Numbered from the stretch's first letter, positions 16,903-25,253 are shown. The stretch: DNA of 64,000 nt from Pseudomonas frederiksbergensis (GCF_003732705.1 NZ_MOBR01000005.1:76379-140378), one strand, 5' to 3'. The notes: generated by a model not told the origin, from the sequence alone. Made by a program: numbers and translations.

Positions 16903-18207
16903 TTATTTGTTTGCCGGCAATTTGAGTTCGGCGCACAAGCCGCCGCCTTCGCGGTTGCTCAAGGTTAGCGACCCGCCAATCGCCAGGGCCAGTTGCTGTG
17001 CAATCGCCAACCCCAACCCGGTGCCGCCGGTGCTGCGGTTGCGTGAATTTTCCACGCGGTAGAACGGCTCCATTACCTGCGCCAGTTCCTCCTCGGCAAT
17101 CCCCGGTCCGCGGTCCATGACTTTCACCGACAAACTGCCATCAGCCTTGGCTTCCACCTGCAACTGCGCAGCGCCGGCGAATTTCAGGGCGTTGTCCGTC
17201 AGGTTGACCAGCACCCGACGCAACGCGTGGGGCCGGGTGTCGATCACCGCAGCGGTCTTGCCACTCAGTTGCACCTCTTTGCCCATGTCCTGATAGTCGA
17301 ACACCAGGCTGTCGAGAAATGAATCCAGGTCTGTGCGCCGGCTCTCTTCGGTCGCGCCATGGATGCTGCGGGCATACGCCACGCCTTCGCGCACCAGGTG
17401 TTCCATCTCGCCCAGGTCATTCCACAGTTTGTCTTTCTCGCTGGAATCGTCCATGAATTCGGCCCGCAGTTTCATGCGGGTGATCGGGGTTTGCAGGTCG
17501 TGGGAAATCGCCGCCAGCAGTTGCATGCGTTCCTTGAGATACGCCGCGATCCGCGCCTGCATCGCATTGAACGCCATGGCGGCATGGGCAACTTCGGTCG
17601 GGCCTTTTTCGTCCAGGTGCACCGCGTGAGTGTTGGGGTCGAGGGTTTCCACCGCCACGGCGAGGCGGGTGAGGGGGCGGATGGCGATGCGCACGGCCAG
17701 CCAGGTGCAGGCGAGCATCAGCGCCAGTTGGCCCAGCAGCACGATGGGCAGCCACGGCGACAACGGCACCATCGCTGGCCGCACATCGATGGTCACCGGG
17801 CTGCCGTCCGCCAGTTTCAGGTGCACCTGAAAGTGTTTTTGCGGCCCGGGGATGTCGGTCACGGTCATCGGGTAATCCTTGCCGATGGCGTCTTTGATCG
17901 AGGTGACGGCAATCGGCGTATCGCTCATGGCCGTGCCCGGTGAGCCTTCGTCCAGCAGATAGCGGTAATTGCGCCGTTCCAGTTGTTGCAGCCAGCCCGC
18001 CCGTTCATTGGCCGGCAAGCGGTCGAGAATGGCGATGGACGTCGAGACGTCGGTTTCCAGATTGCCGAGCATGGTGTTTTTCGAACTTTCGTAACGCTCG
18101 TAGTACTGCGCACCAAAGGACAGCGCCTGGGCGAGGATCAGGCCGATCAAAAAGATCAGCGACAGCCGTGACGCCAGAGTGCGCGGCCAACGCATCGAGA
18201 GCGTCAT
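16903..18207 (-). CDS. Two-component sensor histidine kinase
   Basis: 434 residues. Membrane helices at about 13-33 and 153-174 flank a 120-residue periplasmic sensor region. Then come HAMP (about 172-225), HisKA with the phospho-acceptor H236 in AAISHDLQTPITRMK, and an ATP-binding domain (NLTDNALKFAG N-box, DRGPGI G1, GGTGLGLAIAQQ G2). The start overlaps the response-regulator stop by 4 bases, so the pair is co-translated. The signal is unknown. The divergent DipZ-type genes hint at redox or copper/oxidant stress, which is inference. Confidence 0.92.
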   Translation of the reverse strand: MTLSMRWPRTLASRLSLIFLIGLILAQALSFGAQYYERYESSKNTMLGNLETDVSTSIAILDRLPANERAGWLQQLERRNYRYLLDEGSPGTAMSDTPIAVTSIKDAIGKDYPMTVTDIPGPQKHFQVHLKLADGSPVTIDVRPAMVPLSPWLPIVLLGQLALMLACTWLAVRIAIRPLTRLAVAVETLDPNTHAVHLDEKGPTEVAHAAMAFNAMQARIAAYLKERMQLLAAISHDLQTPITRMKLRAEFMDDSSEKDKLWNDLGEMEHLVREGVAYARSIHGATEESRRTDLDSFLDSLVFDYQDMGKEVQLSGKTAAVIDTRPHALRRVLVNLTDNALKFAGAAQLQVEAKADGSLSVKVMDRGPGIAEEELAQVMEPFYRVENSRNRSTGGTGLGLAIAQQLALAIGGSLTLSNREGGGLCAELKLPANK

Positions 18208-18944
18208 GACGACGCCCCCATCACTTCCACCGGCAGGGAAAACACGTAACCCTCGCTGCGCACGGTCTTGATGTAGGCCGGCTCGCGGGCATCGTCGAGC
18301 AAACGCTGGCGCAAGCGGCTCACCAGCAAATCGATGGAACGGTCGAACAGATCAGCATCGCGGCCCTGGGTCAGGTTCAGCAGCTGGTCGCGATTGAGCA
18401 CCCGTTGCGGATGATCGAGGAACACCCGCAGCAACCGATATTCCGCACCACTGAGGGCGACCATGGTGCCGTCGCTGTCGAGCAGGTGCCGAGCCGAAGT
18501 GTCCAGGCGCCAACGGCCGAAGGCCAGCAGACGACCGCTTTCGGTGACCACCAGGTTCGGCGGCAGCATCCGTGTACGACGCAGTACGGCGTTGATCCGT
18601 GCCAGCAATTCACGGGCGGCGAACGGCTTGACCAGGTAATCGTCGGCGCCCATCTCCAGGCCGATGATGCGGTCGGTTTCATCGTTGCGTGCGGTGAGCA
18701 TCAGCACCGGCGTGGCTTTGTGTTTGCCGGCGCGCAACTCGCGGCAGAGCATCAGCCCATCGTCGCCGGGCATCATGATGTCGAGCACGATCAGGTCCAC
18801 CGGTGTCGATTCCAGGAACGACCGCATCTGCCGCCCGTCCGCCACCACGGTGGTGCGCAGGCCATTCTTCTTCAGGTAGTTGCCTACCAGCTCTCGAATC
18901 TCGCGGTCATCGTCCACGATGAGAATGTGATCGACGTGTTCCAT
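18204..18944 (-). CDS. OmpR-family response regulator
   Basis: 246 residues. The receiver domain spans 1-125, with acidic pocket DDD (11-13), phospho-acceptor D55 in LIVLDIMMPGDDG and a conserved Lys in YLVKPFAARE. The winged-helix output domain spans 145-240 (LSGAEYRLLRVFLDHPQRVL, SIDLLVSRLRQRL, IKTVRSEGYVF). Such regulators bind two direct half-sites 10-11 bases apart. Exactly such boxes lie upstream of this gene and of the divergent DUF2790 gene. Confidence 0.93.
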   Translation of the reverse strand: MEHVDHILIVDDDREIRELVGNYLKKNGLRTTVVADGRQMRSFLESTPVDLIVLDIMMPGDDGLMLCRELRAGKHKATPVLMLTARNDETDRIIGLEMGADDYLVKPFAARELLARINAVLRRTRMLPPNLVVTESGRLLAFGRWRLDTSARHLLDSDGTMVALSGAEYRLLRVFLDHPQRVLNRDQLLNLTQGRDADLFDRSIDLLVSRLRQRLLDDAREPAYIKTVRSEGYVFSLPVEVMGASS

Positions 18945-19015
18945 GGGGCCAAGCCTCTATCAATGGGGGATGTCGCGCAGTCTATCGAGCATTCGCCCGT
19001 ACGCCTGCCGCCCTT

Positions 19016-19031
19016 TGTATTCCAGTGTATC
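19016..19031. promoter_or_regulatory. Response-regulator box 1
   Basis: TGTATT-CCAG-TGTATC: two half-sites 10 bases apart, 72 bases upstream of the response-regulator start. Same layout as box 2, so likely an autoregulatory site of the adjacent OmpR-type regulator. Confidence 0.55.
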
Positions 19032-19083
19032 TGCTGTGTCGACGGATACACGCCGACGCAAAAACATGAATTTTCGGGGGTTT

Positions 19084-19099
19084 TGTATCGCTGTGTATC
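19084..19099. promoter_or_regulatory. Response-regulator box 2
   Basis: TGTATC-GCTG-TGTATC: a perfect direct repeat with 10-base spacing, the classical geometry for OmpR-family dimers. It lies midway between the regulator gene and the DUF2790 gene. A further GATAC at 19113 and an inverted GGATACA at 19044 lie nearby. Confidence 0.6.
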
Positions 19100-19171
19100 G
19101 GGCGGCGGCTTTGATACGTAACGATTTACTCAGGCCTTTTTCCGACACAGACGGGATACCTCGCAGGCTTC

Positions 19172-19216
19172 TAATGGGTCCCATCGAGGCAAACCAACCC
19201 GCCTCGGACCCATTAA
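19172..19216 (+). promoter_or_regulatory. Long hairpin in the DUF2790 leader
   Basis: TAATGGGTCC plus CGAGGC on the left pair with GCCTCG plus GACCCATTA on the right around a 10-base loop, with one small bulge. The structure ends about 14 bases before the ribosome site of the gene at 19242. It could be an attenuator, an mRNA-stabilising structure or a protein site. Confidence 0.55.
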
Positions 19217-19241
19217 TCATTGAAGTCTTGAGGGAACCACC

Positions 19242-19505
19242 ATGAACACCAAAGCCGTCTACGCCGCTTGCCTGTTTGCCGCCCTGAACATCTGCACCTT
19301 GTCGGCCCGTGCCGAAGCCGATGTCACCCCGCAAACCTACACCTACGGCACACATCTGGACATCCAGAAAGTCGTGTCGCTGACACAAGACACCGGCCCT
19401 TCCTGCGGGATTGTGAATGCCCGGCTGACTTACCTGGACTCCCAGGGCAAAACCCAGGCCCTGAACTACAGCAAGTTTTCCGATGACTGCCACGAAGGCA
19501 ATTGA
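19242..19505 (+). CDS. DUF2790 domain protein, exported
   Basis: 87 residues with a signal peptide (1-24, cleavage after LSARA). The mature part (YTYGTHLDIQKVVSLTQ, CGIVNARLTYLDSQGK) matches the Pseudomonas DUF2790 family of small periplasmic proteins of unknown function. Two Cys remain in the mature protein. First of three genes on this strand, facing the two-component system and preceded by its likely boxes and a hairpin. A GAGGG site precedes the ATG. Confidence 0.85.
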   Translation: MNTKAVYAACLFAALNICTLSARAEADVTPQTYTYGTHLDIQKVVSLTQDTGPSCGIVNARLTYLDSQGKTQALNYSKFSDDCHEGN

Positions 19506-19544
19506 ATCCTTCTCCCAATCCCCATTTGAAACAGGAAGAACACC

Positions 19545-19799
19545 ATGAACCACGTCACTCGCTACTTGACCGCCATTGCCTTCTCCGTTGCCGGCACGGC
19601 TGCCCATGCCAATGCGGCGGTTGAACAGAACAGTTGTGGCAGCACCACGTGCTTTCAACTGACCCCCGTCGCGCAGAAGGACACCAATGCTTTCCTGGCC
19701 GAAGACGGCTACAGCCGCACACCGCAGGGGCAGATGGTGGCCGAGAACGGCGGGAGCCGGACGCCACAAGGGCAGTTGCTGGATAACCCGATGGTTTGA
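19545..19799 (+). CDS. Small exported protein with SRTPQGQ repeats
   Basis: 84 residues. A signal peptide (1-22, cleavage near AHANA) leaves about 60 residues with a Cys pair (SCGSTTC) and two copies of an SRTPQGQ motif separated by 12 residues (EDGYSRTPQGQ, ENGGSRTPQGQ). I do not recognise a family. It lies 39 bases after the DUF2790 gene, with an AGGAAGA ribosome site, and likely shares its transcript. The downstream DipZ gene suggests a thiol-redox setting. Confidence 0.72.
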   Translation: MNHVTRYLTAIAFSVAGTAAHANAAVEQNSCGSTTCFQLTPVAQKDTNAFLAEDGYSRTPQGQMVAENGGSRTPQGQLLDNPMV

Positions 19800-19816
19800 G
19801 GGGTCATCAAGAGCGA

Positions 19817-20010
19817 CCCCTCACCCCAGCCCTCTCCCCAGGGGGGGGAGGGGGAAAGGGAGCCGATCTTCATGCTGCTCAAAATCTGAATTCGACTCGA
19901 AGTCGCGGATCGCGAACCTGAGTTCAACTTGGAATTCCAGGTCGATGTAGCTCGATAAAACACCTCGGTCAGTCCCCTCTACCCTCTGGGGAGAGGGTTA
20001 GGGTGAGGGG
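19817..20010. repeat. MITE-like element with 29-bp terminal inverted repeats
   Basis: A left arm at 19817-19845 (CCCCTCACCCCAGCCCTCTC...) and a right arm at 19982-20010 pair in inverted orientation with about 3 mismatches. They enclose about 136 bases without a gene. I know this CCCTCACCC...CTCTCCCC repeat as a recurrent intergenic element in Pseudomonas. It separates the small exported protein gene from dipZ and may affect read-through. Confidence 0.6.
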
Positions 20011-20049
20011 TGGATTTCGAGCTAAACCACTTAATTAAGGTAATCCCCC

Positions 20050-21261
20050 ATGTTCCTCATCGCATTCCTGGGCGGTATTTTGACTGTCCTCAGCCCTTGC
20101 ATCCTCCCGGTCGTGCCGTTCCTGTTCGCCGGCGTCGAGCGCACCCGCTCTTCGATCCTGCTCACCCTCGGCGGCATGGTCCTGACGTTTGCCTTGATCT
20201 CCAGCCTGGCCGTGGTCAGCAGCGAATGGGTGGTCCAGGCCAACAACACCGGTCGCCACGTGGCGCTGATCGTCATGGTGCTGTTTGCCCTGTCGTTGAT
20301 TTCCGCGCGCATTGGCGGCTGGTTGGCACGTCCATTCGTGTTGCTGGGCAATCGCCTCGACCCCGACACCCGCAAAATGTCCGGCCCGCTGAGCTCGGTG
20401 ATGATCGGCGTCGCCACGGGGTTGCTGTGGGCGCCGTGTGCCGGGCCGATCCTCGGCGTGATCCTGACTGGCGCCATGCTGCAAGGCGCCAACGCCCAAA
20501 CCAGCCTGCTGCTGGTGGCCTATGGCTTGGGCAGTGCGCTGTCCCTGGGCACCTTGATCTTCGCTGGTCGCGGGTTGGTCAATCGCTTGAAAGCATCAAT
20601 TCCGGTCACCGGTTGGGTGCGTCGTGGCACTGGCGTGGCCGTGCTGCTTGCCGCGGCGGTGATTTCCACCGGCGCCGACAAAACACTGCTGGCCGGCACG
20701 TCGTCGGAAGGCGTCAGCAGTATCGAGAAAGGTGTGTTGGAAACCGTGCCGAAAGTGGTCGATTACTTCGTCAGCAAGGTCAAGGCCGACACGTCCATGG
20801 ACAACGCCAAAGGCGCCATGCCATCCCTCAACGGCGCCGTGGAATGGCTGAACTCGCCGGCCCTGACCAACGAATCCCTGAAAGGCAAAGTGGTGCTGAT
20901 CGACTTCTGGACTTTCGACTGCATCAACTGCCAGCACACCTTGCCGTACGTGAAAGACTGGGCGAAGAAATACGAGAAGGATGGCCTGGTGGTGATCGGC
21001 GTACACACCCCTGAATACGGCTTCGAACGCATCATCGACAACGTCAAGGATCAGGTGAAAAAACTCGGCATTACCTACCCGGTGGCCATCGACAACAACT
21101 ACGCGATCTGGCGTAACTTCGACAACCAGTACTGGCCCGCGCACTACCTGATCGATGCCAAGGGGCAGGTGCGTTACACCCACTTTGGCGAGGGTCGCTA
21201 CGACACGCAGGAGCAGATGATCCAGCAGTTGCTGCAAGAGGCCAAAACCCCGGCGGCGTAA
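20050..21261 (+). CDS. DipZ/DsbD-like thiol-redox transporter with C-terminal TlpA thioredoxin domain
   Basis: 403 residues. Residues 1-205 form a CcdA/DsbD-type membrane domain with C17 in LSPCILPVVPF and C130 in WAPCAGPIL, the pair that carries electrons across the inner membrane. Residues about 255-395 form a periplasmic TlpA/AhpC-type thioredoxin domain with the C291-I-N-C294 motif and a cis-proline region (YWPAHYLID). It would deliver reducing power to periplasmic thiols. It resembles mycobacterial DipZ and lacks the N-terminal alpha domain of E. coli DsbD. Probably under the divergent two-component system. Confidence 0.88.
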   Translation: MFLIAFLGGILTVLSPCILPVVPFLFAGVERTRSSILLTLGGMVLTFALISSLAVVSSEWVVQANNTGRHVALIVMVLFALSLISARIGGWLARPFVLLGNRLDPDTRKMSGPLSSVMIGVATGLLWAPCAGPILGVILTGAMLQGANAQTSLLLVAYGLGSALSLGTLIFAGRGLVNRLKASIPVTGWVRRGTGVAVLLAAAVISTGADKTLLAGTSSEGVSSIEKGVLETVPKVVDYFVSKVKADTSMDNAKGAMPSLNGAVEWLNSPALTNESLKGKVVLIDFWTFDCINCQHTLPYVKDWAKKYEKDGLVVIGVHTPEYGFERIIDNVKDQVKKLGITYPVAIDNNYAIWRNFDNQYWPAHYLIDAKGQVRYTHFGEGRYDTQEQMIQQLLQEAKTPAA

Positions 21262-21271
21262 CCTTTCTGAA

Positions 21272-22264
21272 TCAATGGCTCACGGGTTCCGGCCCGTGGG
21301 CCATTATTTTTTCATTCTGACCTCGCCGCCACGCCGCTGGCGGTGCGCCGAACTCGCGGCGAAATGCGCGACTGAACGCCGTGTCGGTTTGATAACCGAC
21401 TTCCTCGGCAATCCGCGCCAATGAAGTGTTGCTGCGGCGTAACAGGTTGGCCGCCAGCAACATCCGCCATTGCGTCAAGTACTGCATCGGCGAACTGCCC
21501 ACCAGTTGTTGGAAACGCTCGGCCAACACCGACCTTGAGGTGCTGGCGGTGCGCGCCAGTTCTTCCAGGGTCCAGCAATGACTGGGCTGGGTGTGCAGGG
21601 CATTCAGCGCGGCGCCGACAATCCGGTCGCCGACACCCGCCAGCCAACCGGTGCGACCTTCGCCGTGTTCGTTCATGTACAGACGCAGCACTTCGATGAA
21701 CAGCACCTCCGCCAGTTTCGCCAACACACCTTCGCCGCCCGGCCTTGGCGAACGTGCCTCGGCCAGGGCGTAACACACTGAAGATTCCAGCCAGATGCCG
21801 GCATTTGAACCGCGCACATTGACCCGGATCACCGCCGGCAACCCGGTCAGCAGCATGCCCGCCAGCCGCGTATCACACGCCAGATAACCGCACACCAGCC
21901 GCGTCACGGCACCGCCTCCGCCATAACTCAATTGCCGTGGACGCCGCGCCAGCACCGCATCCAGTCGCGCACCGGAAGCGGGTTTAAGTCCGGGTTCAGA
22001 ACTCATGCGATGGGCATCACCCTGGGGGAAAACCACCACGTCACCGGCGTTCAGCAGCAAGGGCGGATCGTTGCCGAGTTCGACGTAGCACTCGCCTTCG
22101 GTGACCAAATGAAAGATCACCACACGTTCCGCGCCGGGTTCCAGAAACGGGGCGGCGGAGTCGGCGCTGGGGGATTGGTAGCACCAGGGCGCGGTGAATC
22201 GGGCGTTGATGAAAATCGCGCCAACCAGGTGGACAACACGCAGGGTTTGCGAGAGGGCGTCCAT
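21272..22264 (-). CDS. AraC family transcriptional regulator (cupin sensor)
   Basis: 330 residues from the ATG at 22264; the TTG at 22282 is less likely. The N-terminal cupin-type sensor (GECYVELGNDPPLLLNAGDVVVFPQGDAH) is followed by a C-terminal pair of helix-turn-helix motifs (WTLEELARTASTSRSVLAER and RIAEEVGYQTDTAFSRAFRR). This is the AraC subfamily with a cupin_6 domain. It is divergent from the DUF4242/methyltransferase operon, with a two-turn direct repeat in the gap, so it likely controls that operon. Confidence 0.92.
   Translation of the reverse strand: MDALSQTLRVVHLVGAIFINARFTAPWCYQSPSADSAAPFLEPGAERVVIFHLVTEGECYVELGNDPPLLLNAGDVVVFPQGDAHRMSSEPGLKPASGARLDAVLARRPRQLSYGGGGAVTRLVCGYLACDTRLAGMLLTGLPAVIRVNVRGSNAGIWLESSVCYALAEARSPRPGGEGVLAKLAEVLFIEVLRLYMNEHGEGRTGWLAGVGDRIVGAALNALHTQPSHCWTLEELARTASTSRSVLAERFQQLVGSSPMQYLTQWRMLLAANLLRRSNTSLARIAEEVGYQTDTAFSRAFRREFGAPPAAWRRGQNEKIMAHGPEPVSH
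21275..21312 (+). terminator. Intrinsic terminator after dipZ-like gene
   Basis: AATGGCTCACGGG and CCCGTGGGCCATT form a long stem followed by ATTATTTTTT. It lies within the last codons of the convergent AraC gene, so the two transcripts share this region. Confidence 0.75.
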
Positions 22265-22330
22265 GGTGAATTCTCGTAGCAACGGGTGCTTTTGAGTGTG
22301 AGCGCGTCTGCGCGCGGCGTGAAACCTCCG

Positions 22331-22364
22331 GACGATCGGACAGTGTTGGCCGACGATCGGACAG
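22331..22364. promoter_or_regulatory. AraC-type direct-repeat operator
   Basis: GACGATCGGACAG occurs at 22331-22343 and again at 22352-22364. The 13-base repeats are 21 bases apart, exactly two helical turns, in the gap between the AraC gene and the operon it faces. This fits a head-to-tail AraC dimer site. Confidence 0.65.
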
Positions 22365-22444
22365 GACGCAGGCCCGCGCTGGCGCGATAGTTGATCTACA
22401 GGGTCACTGCCGGCCCTGTAGCGATAACAAGAAGAGAGGTTGCC

Positions 22445-22735
22445 ATGCCGAAGTTCGTCATAGAGCGGGAAATCCCGGGTGCCGGAGCACTGTCGGATCG
22501 GGATCTAAAAGCCATTTCGCAAAAGTCCTGCCGGGTCTTGCGCGAGTTGGGTCCTGAGGTGCAATGGCTGCAGAGTTACGTCACCGGCGACAAGATCTAC
22601 TGCGTGTACATCGCGCCGAACGAAGAACTCATCCGTGAACATGCCAGGCAGGGCGGCTTCCCGGCGAACAGCGTGTCCCAGGTCAGAGCCATCATTGATC
22701 CCACCACGGCGGAAGAGTCGTCCGTCAGAGCCTGA
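22445..22735 (+). CDS. DUF4242 family protein
   Basis: 96 residues from the ATG at 22445 (GAGAGG upstream). MPKFVIEREIPGAGALSDRDL and WLQSYVTGDKIYCVYIAPNEELIREHA match the DUF4242 ferredoxin-like fold family, which includes a nickel-binding protein in Streptomyces. Function here is unknown. First gene of a two-gene unit with the methyltransferase, 33 bases downstream. Confidence 0.85.
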   Translation: MPKFVIEREIPGAGALSDRDLKAISQKSCRVLRELGPEVQWLQSYVTGDKIYCVYIAPNEELIREHARQGGFPANSVSQVRAIIDPTTAEESSVRA

Positions 22736-22768
22736 TTCGTGTTCAAACCCGCGAGGGAGCCACACTTT

Positions 22769-23581
22769 ATGAGTACACCCATTGATCTTACTGCCCTGAA
22801 AAACCGTCAGATGGCCGCGTGGGCCAGTGGCGATTACGCCGTGATCGGCACCACGTTGCAGATCGTCGGCGAGCAACTGGCCGAAGCCTGCGACCTGCGC
22901 TGCGACGAGTTGGTGCTGGACGTCGCCGCCGGCAACGGTAACGTCACGCTCGCCGCTGCCCGTCGTGGCTGCCAAGTCACTTCCACCGATTATGTGGCGG
23001 CGCTGCTTGAACGCGGTGAAGACCGCGCCCGGGCCGAACGGCTGGAGGTGATTTTCCAGGTGGCCGACGCCGAGGCGTTGCCCTTTGACGATGCCAGTTA
23101 CGACGCCGTGCTCTCGACCTTCGGCGTGATGTTCGCGCCGGACCAGGCCAAGGCTGCTGCTGAACTGGCACGGGTGGTTCGCCCCGGTGGCCGCATCGGC
23201 CTGGCCAACTGGACGCCGGAAGGCTTTGTCGGCCAGATGTTCAAGACCCTCGGCCAACACCTGCCGCCACCCCCCGGCGCACTACCGCCGTCGAACTGGG
23301 GCAATGAAGCCTGGTTGCACACGCACTTCGATGACCATGACTTCCAGACCCAAGTGACACGCCGCACCTTCAACTTCCGCTACCGCTCGGCCGCGCACTT
23401 CATCGACACGTTCCGCAGTTGGTACGGACCGGTTCACAAAGCCTTCGCGGTGCTACCGGTTGACGGCGCGATGGCGCTGGAAAGGGACTTCACCGCATTG
23501 TTGAACAAGATGAACAGGGCCGGCGAGGCATCGCTGGTGGTGCCGAGTGAATACCTGGAAGTGGTGATCACAAGACGTTAA
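22769..23581 (+). CDS. Class I SAM-dependent methyltransferase
   Basis: 270 residues from the ATG at 22769 with GAGGGAG upstream. The SAM-binding motif I is LVLDVAAGNGNVTLAAARRG, followed by VTSTDYVAALLERG, DAEALPFDDASYDAVLSTFG and ARVVRPGGRIGLANWTPEG. This places it in the Methyltransf_11 (UbiE-like) group; the substrate is unknown. Co-transcribed with the DUF4242 gene under the divergent AraC regulator. Confidence 0.92.
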   Translation: MSTPIDLTALKNRQMAAWASGDYAVIGTTLQIVGEQLAEACDLRCDELVLDVAAGNGNVTLAAARRGCQVTSTDYVAALLERGEDRARAERLEVIFQVADAEALPFDDASYDAVLSTFGVMFAPDQAKAAAELARVVRPGGRIGLANWTPEGFVGQMFKTLGQHLPPPPGALPPSNWGNEAWLHTHFDDHDFQTQVTRRTFNFRYRSAAHFIDTFRSWYGPVHKAFAVLPVDGAMALERDFTALLNKMNRAGEASLVVPSEYLEVVITRR

Positions 23582-23601
23582 GACTGGGTAATGCCTATCC
23601 A

Positions 23602-24033
23602 GTGTGGGAGTGAGCCTGCTCGCGAATACGGTCTGCCAGTCGATATTGATGGTGACTGAACCACCGCTTTCGCGAGCAGGCTCGCTCCCACAGTTTTTCC
23701 GGGGTCAGCCGCAGGTTATCTGCAAGACACCAATCCAGTGTGGGAGCGAGCCTGCTCGCGAATACGGTCTGCCAGTCGATATTGATGGTGACTGAACCAC
23801 CGCTTTCGCGAGCAGGCTCGCTCCCACAGTTTTCCGGGGTCAGCCGCAGATTATCTGCAAGACACCAATCCAGTGTGGGAGCGGGCTTGCTCGCGAATAC
23901 GGTCTGCCAGTCGATATTGATGGTGACTGAACCACCGCTTTCGCGAGCAGGCTCGCTCCCACAGTTTTCCGGGGTCAGTCGCAGATTATCTGCAAGACAC
24001 CAATCCAGTGTGGGAGTGAGCCTGCTCGCGATG
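23602..24033. repeat. REP array B (three and a half pairs)
   Basis: Forward arms near 23603, 23739, 23874 and 24009; inverse arms near 23672, 23806 and 23941. The 134-base unit, including the GCCAGTCGATATTGATGGTG spacer, is almost perfectly repeated. The last forward arm stops at the 3' end of the acetyltransferase gene. Confidence 0.92.
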
Positions 24034-24041
24034 ACGGACTG

Positions 24042-24479
24042 TCAGGCGCCAGGGATATTGACTTCAACTTTCTTGCCCATGCTGATACGCGCCTCTACCC
24101 CATAACCCAGCGACTCGTAAAAGCTCTTCACTTGCTCATTAGTGCTGACAATCTGCAGATTGATTTTCATGCACCCGCGAACCGTCAATGCCTGCTCGGC
24201 ATGGCGCACCAGCCCGGCGCCCAAGCCCTGCCGGCGTTGCGCCGGATGCACCGCCACCGAATACAGCCAGCCGCGATGGCCGTCGTATCCCGCCATCACC
24301 GTGCCCACAACCACCTCTCCGTCCAGCGCCACAAAAAACAACCCATCGGTTTCGGCCAGTTTTTTGTCGATCACCAGGCTTGGGGTGTTGTGCGCGGTTT
24401 CGTAGCCGAATGCGGTTTCCCAGAGTTCGATGACAGCGTTGCGATGGTGTTCGTGGGTGTAGTCAACAATCGGGAACAT
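24042..24479 (-). CDS. GNAT N-acetyltransferase (YpeA-like)
   Basis: 145 residues from the ATG at 24479, with AAGGA 7 bases upstream. LYSVAVHPAQRRQGLGAGLVRHAEQAL is the acetyl-CoA loop, and INLQIVSTNEQVKSFYESLGY is the C-terminal strand/helix seen in YpeA-type enzymes. Substrate unknown. REP repeats flank it on both sides. Confidence 0.92.
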   Translation of the reverse strand: MFPIVDYTHEHHRNAVIELWETAFGYETAHNTPSLVIDKKLAETDGLFFVALDGEVVVGTVMAGYDGHRGWLYSVAVHPAQRRQGLGAGLVRHAEQALTVRGCMKINLQIVSTNEQVKSFYESLGYGVEARISMGKKVEVNIPGA

Positions 24480-24568
24480 GGCGAATCCTTTCACTGTGAG
24501 GGTCCGACGCTATCGTCATGGGAGGTATTCTGTCTACCCGACAGATTGAACGGTATCCGCTGAACAAC

Positions 24569-24658
24569 TGTGGGAGCGGGCTTGCTCGCGAATACGGTCT
24601 GCCAGTCGATATTGATGGTGACTGAACCACCGCCTTCGCGAGCAGGCCCGCTCCCACA
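24569..24658. repeat. REP pair
   Basis: One facing pair with the same GCCAGTCGATATTGATGGTG spacer as array B, between two acetyltransferase genes. Confidence 0.9.
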
Positions 24659-24659
24659 T

Positions 24660-25118
24660 TCAATCGGGGCTTAATCGAAGATCCATGATGATCGTGCGTT
24701 CAGCGCCATGAAACTCATCGCGGGTTTTTCGAAAACCCAGCTTCAAGTAAAAGCCTTCGGCGGTAACGGAGGAGGGCACGCGCAAGACTTTGATGTTGGC
24801 GTCGTGGGCGATGGATTGAAGGGTTGTCATCAACGTCCGGCCGAGGCCGAACCCTTGATGATCGGGGGCGACGAACACACTGCGTACGACGTCGCGGTCG
24901 AGGCTGGCGGTTGCGACGATCTGATGATCCACGGTTGCCACATACATTTGGCGTTGGTCCATCAAGGCAAGGATGGATTCGGTGGAAAAGCTTTTCTCAA
25001 CCTGCGCAATAACGTCGGGCGGGTAGTCTTGGGCATTGGATTGGTGCAGGGACTGGATGATGACCTGGCTGATGGCGGCTGCATCGTGCGGGATTGCGAG
25101 TCGGATTTCGGTGTTCAC
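24660..25118 (-). CDS. GNAT N-acetyltransferase
   Basis: 152 residues from a GTG at 25118 with AAGGA 10 bases upstream; a TTG at 25163 is less likely. The motif VRSVFVAPDHQGFGLGRTLMTTLQS is the acetyl-CoA loop, and AEGFYLKLGFRKTRDEFHG is the terminal region. Substrate unknown. The stop lies directly at a REP arm. Confidence 0.88.
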   Translation of the reverse strand: MNTEIRLAIPHDAAAISQVIIQSLHQSNAQDYPPDVIAQVEKSFSTESILALMDQRQMYVATVDHQIVATASLDRDVVRSVFVAPDHQGFGLGRTLMTTLQSIAHDANIKVLRVPSSVTAEGFYLKLGFRKTRDEFHGAERTIIMDLRLSPD

Positions 25119-25163
25119 GTGGCTACATTCCTTGTGGCTGATCTCCCGGACTGGCGCAATCAA

Positions 25164-25253
25164 TGTGGGAGCGAGCTTGCTCGCGATAGCGGTGTGTCAG
25201 TCACCGTTTATATCGACTGACTGACCGCTATCGCGAGCGAGCTCGCTCCCACA
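25164..25253. repeat. REP pair
   Basis: A facing pair of REP palindromes between the GNAT and DUF488 genes. Confidence 0.9.

Noticed and set aside
23740..24105. Reading frames running through REP arrays
   Set aside because: Their proteins repeat GASLLANTV-like strings produced by the palindromes and have no independent coding evidence.
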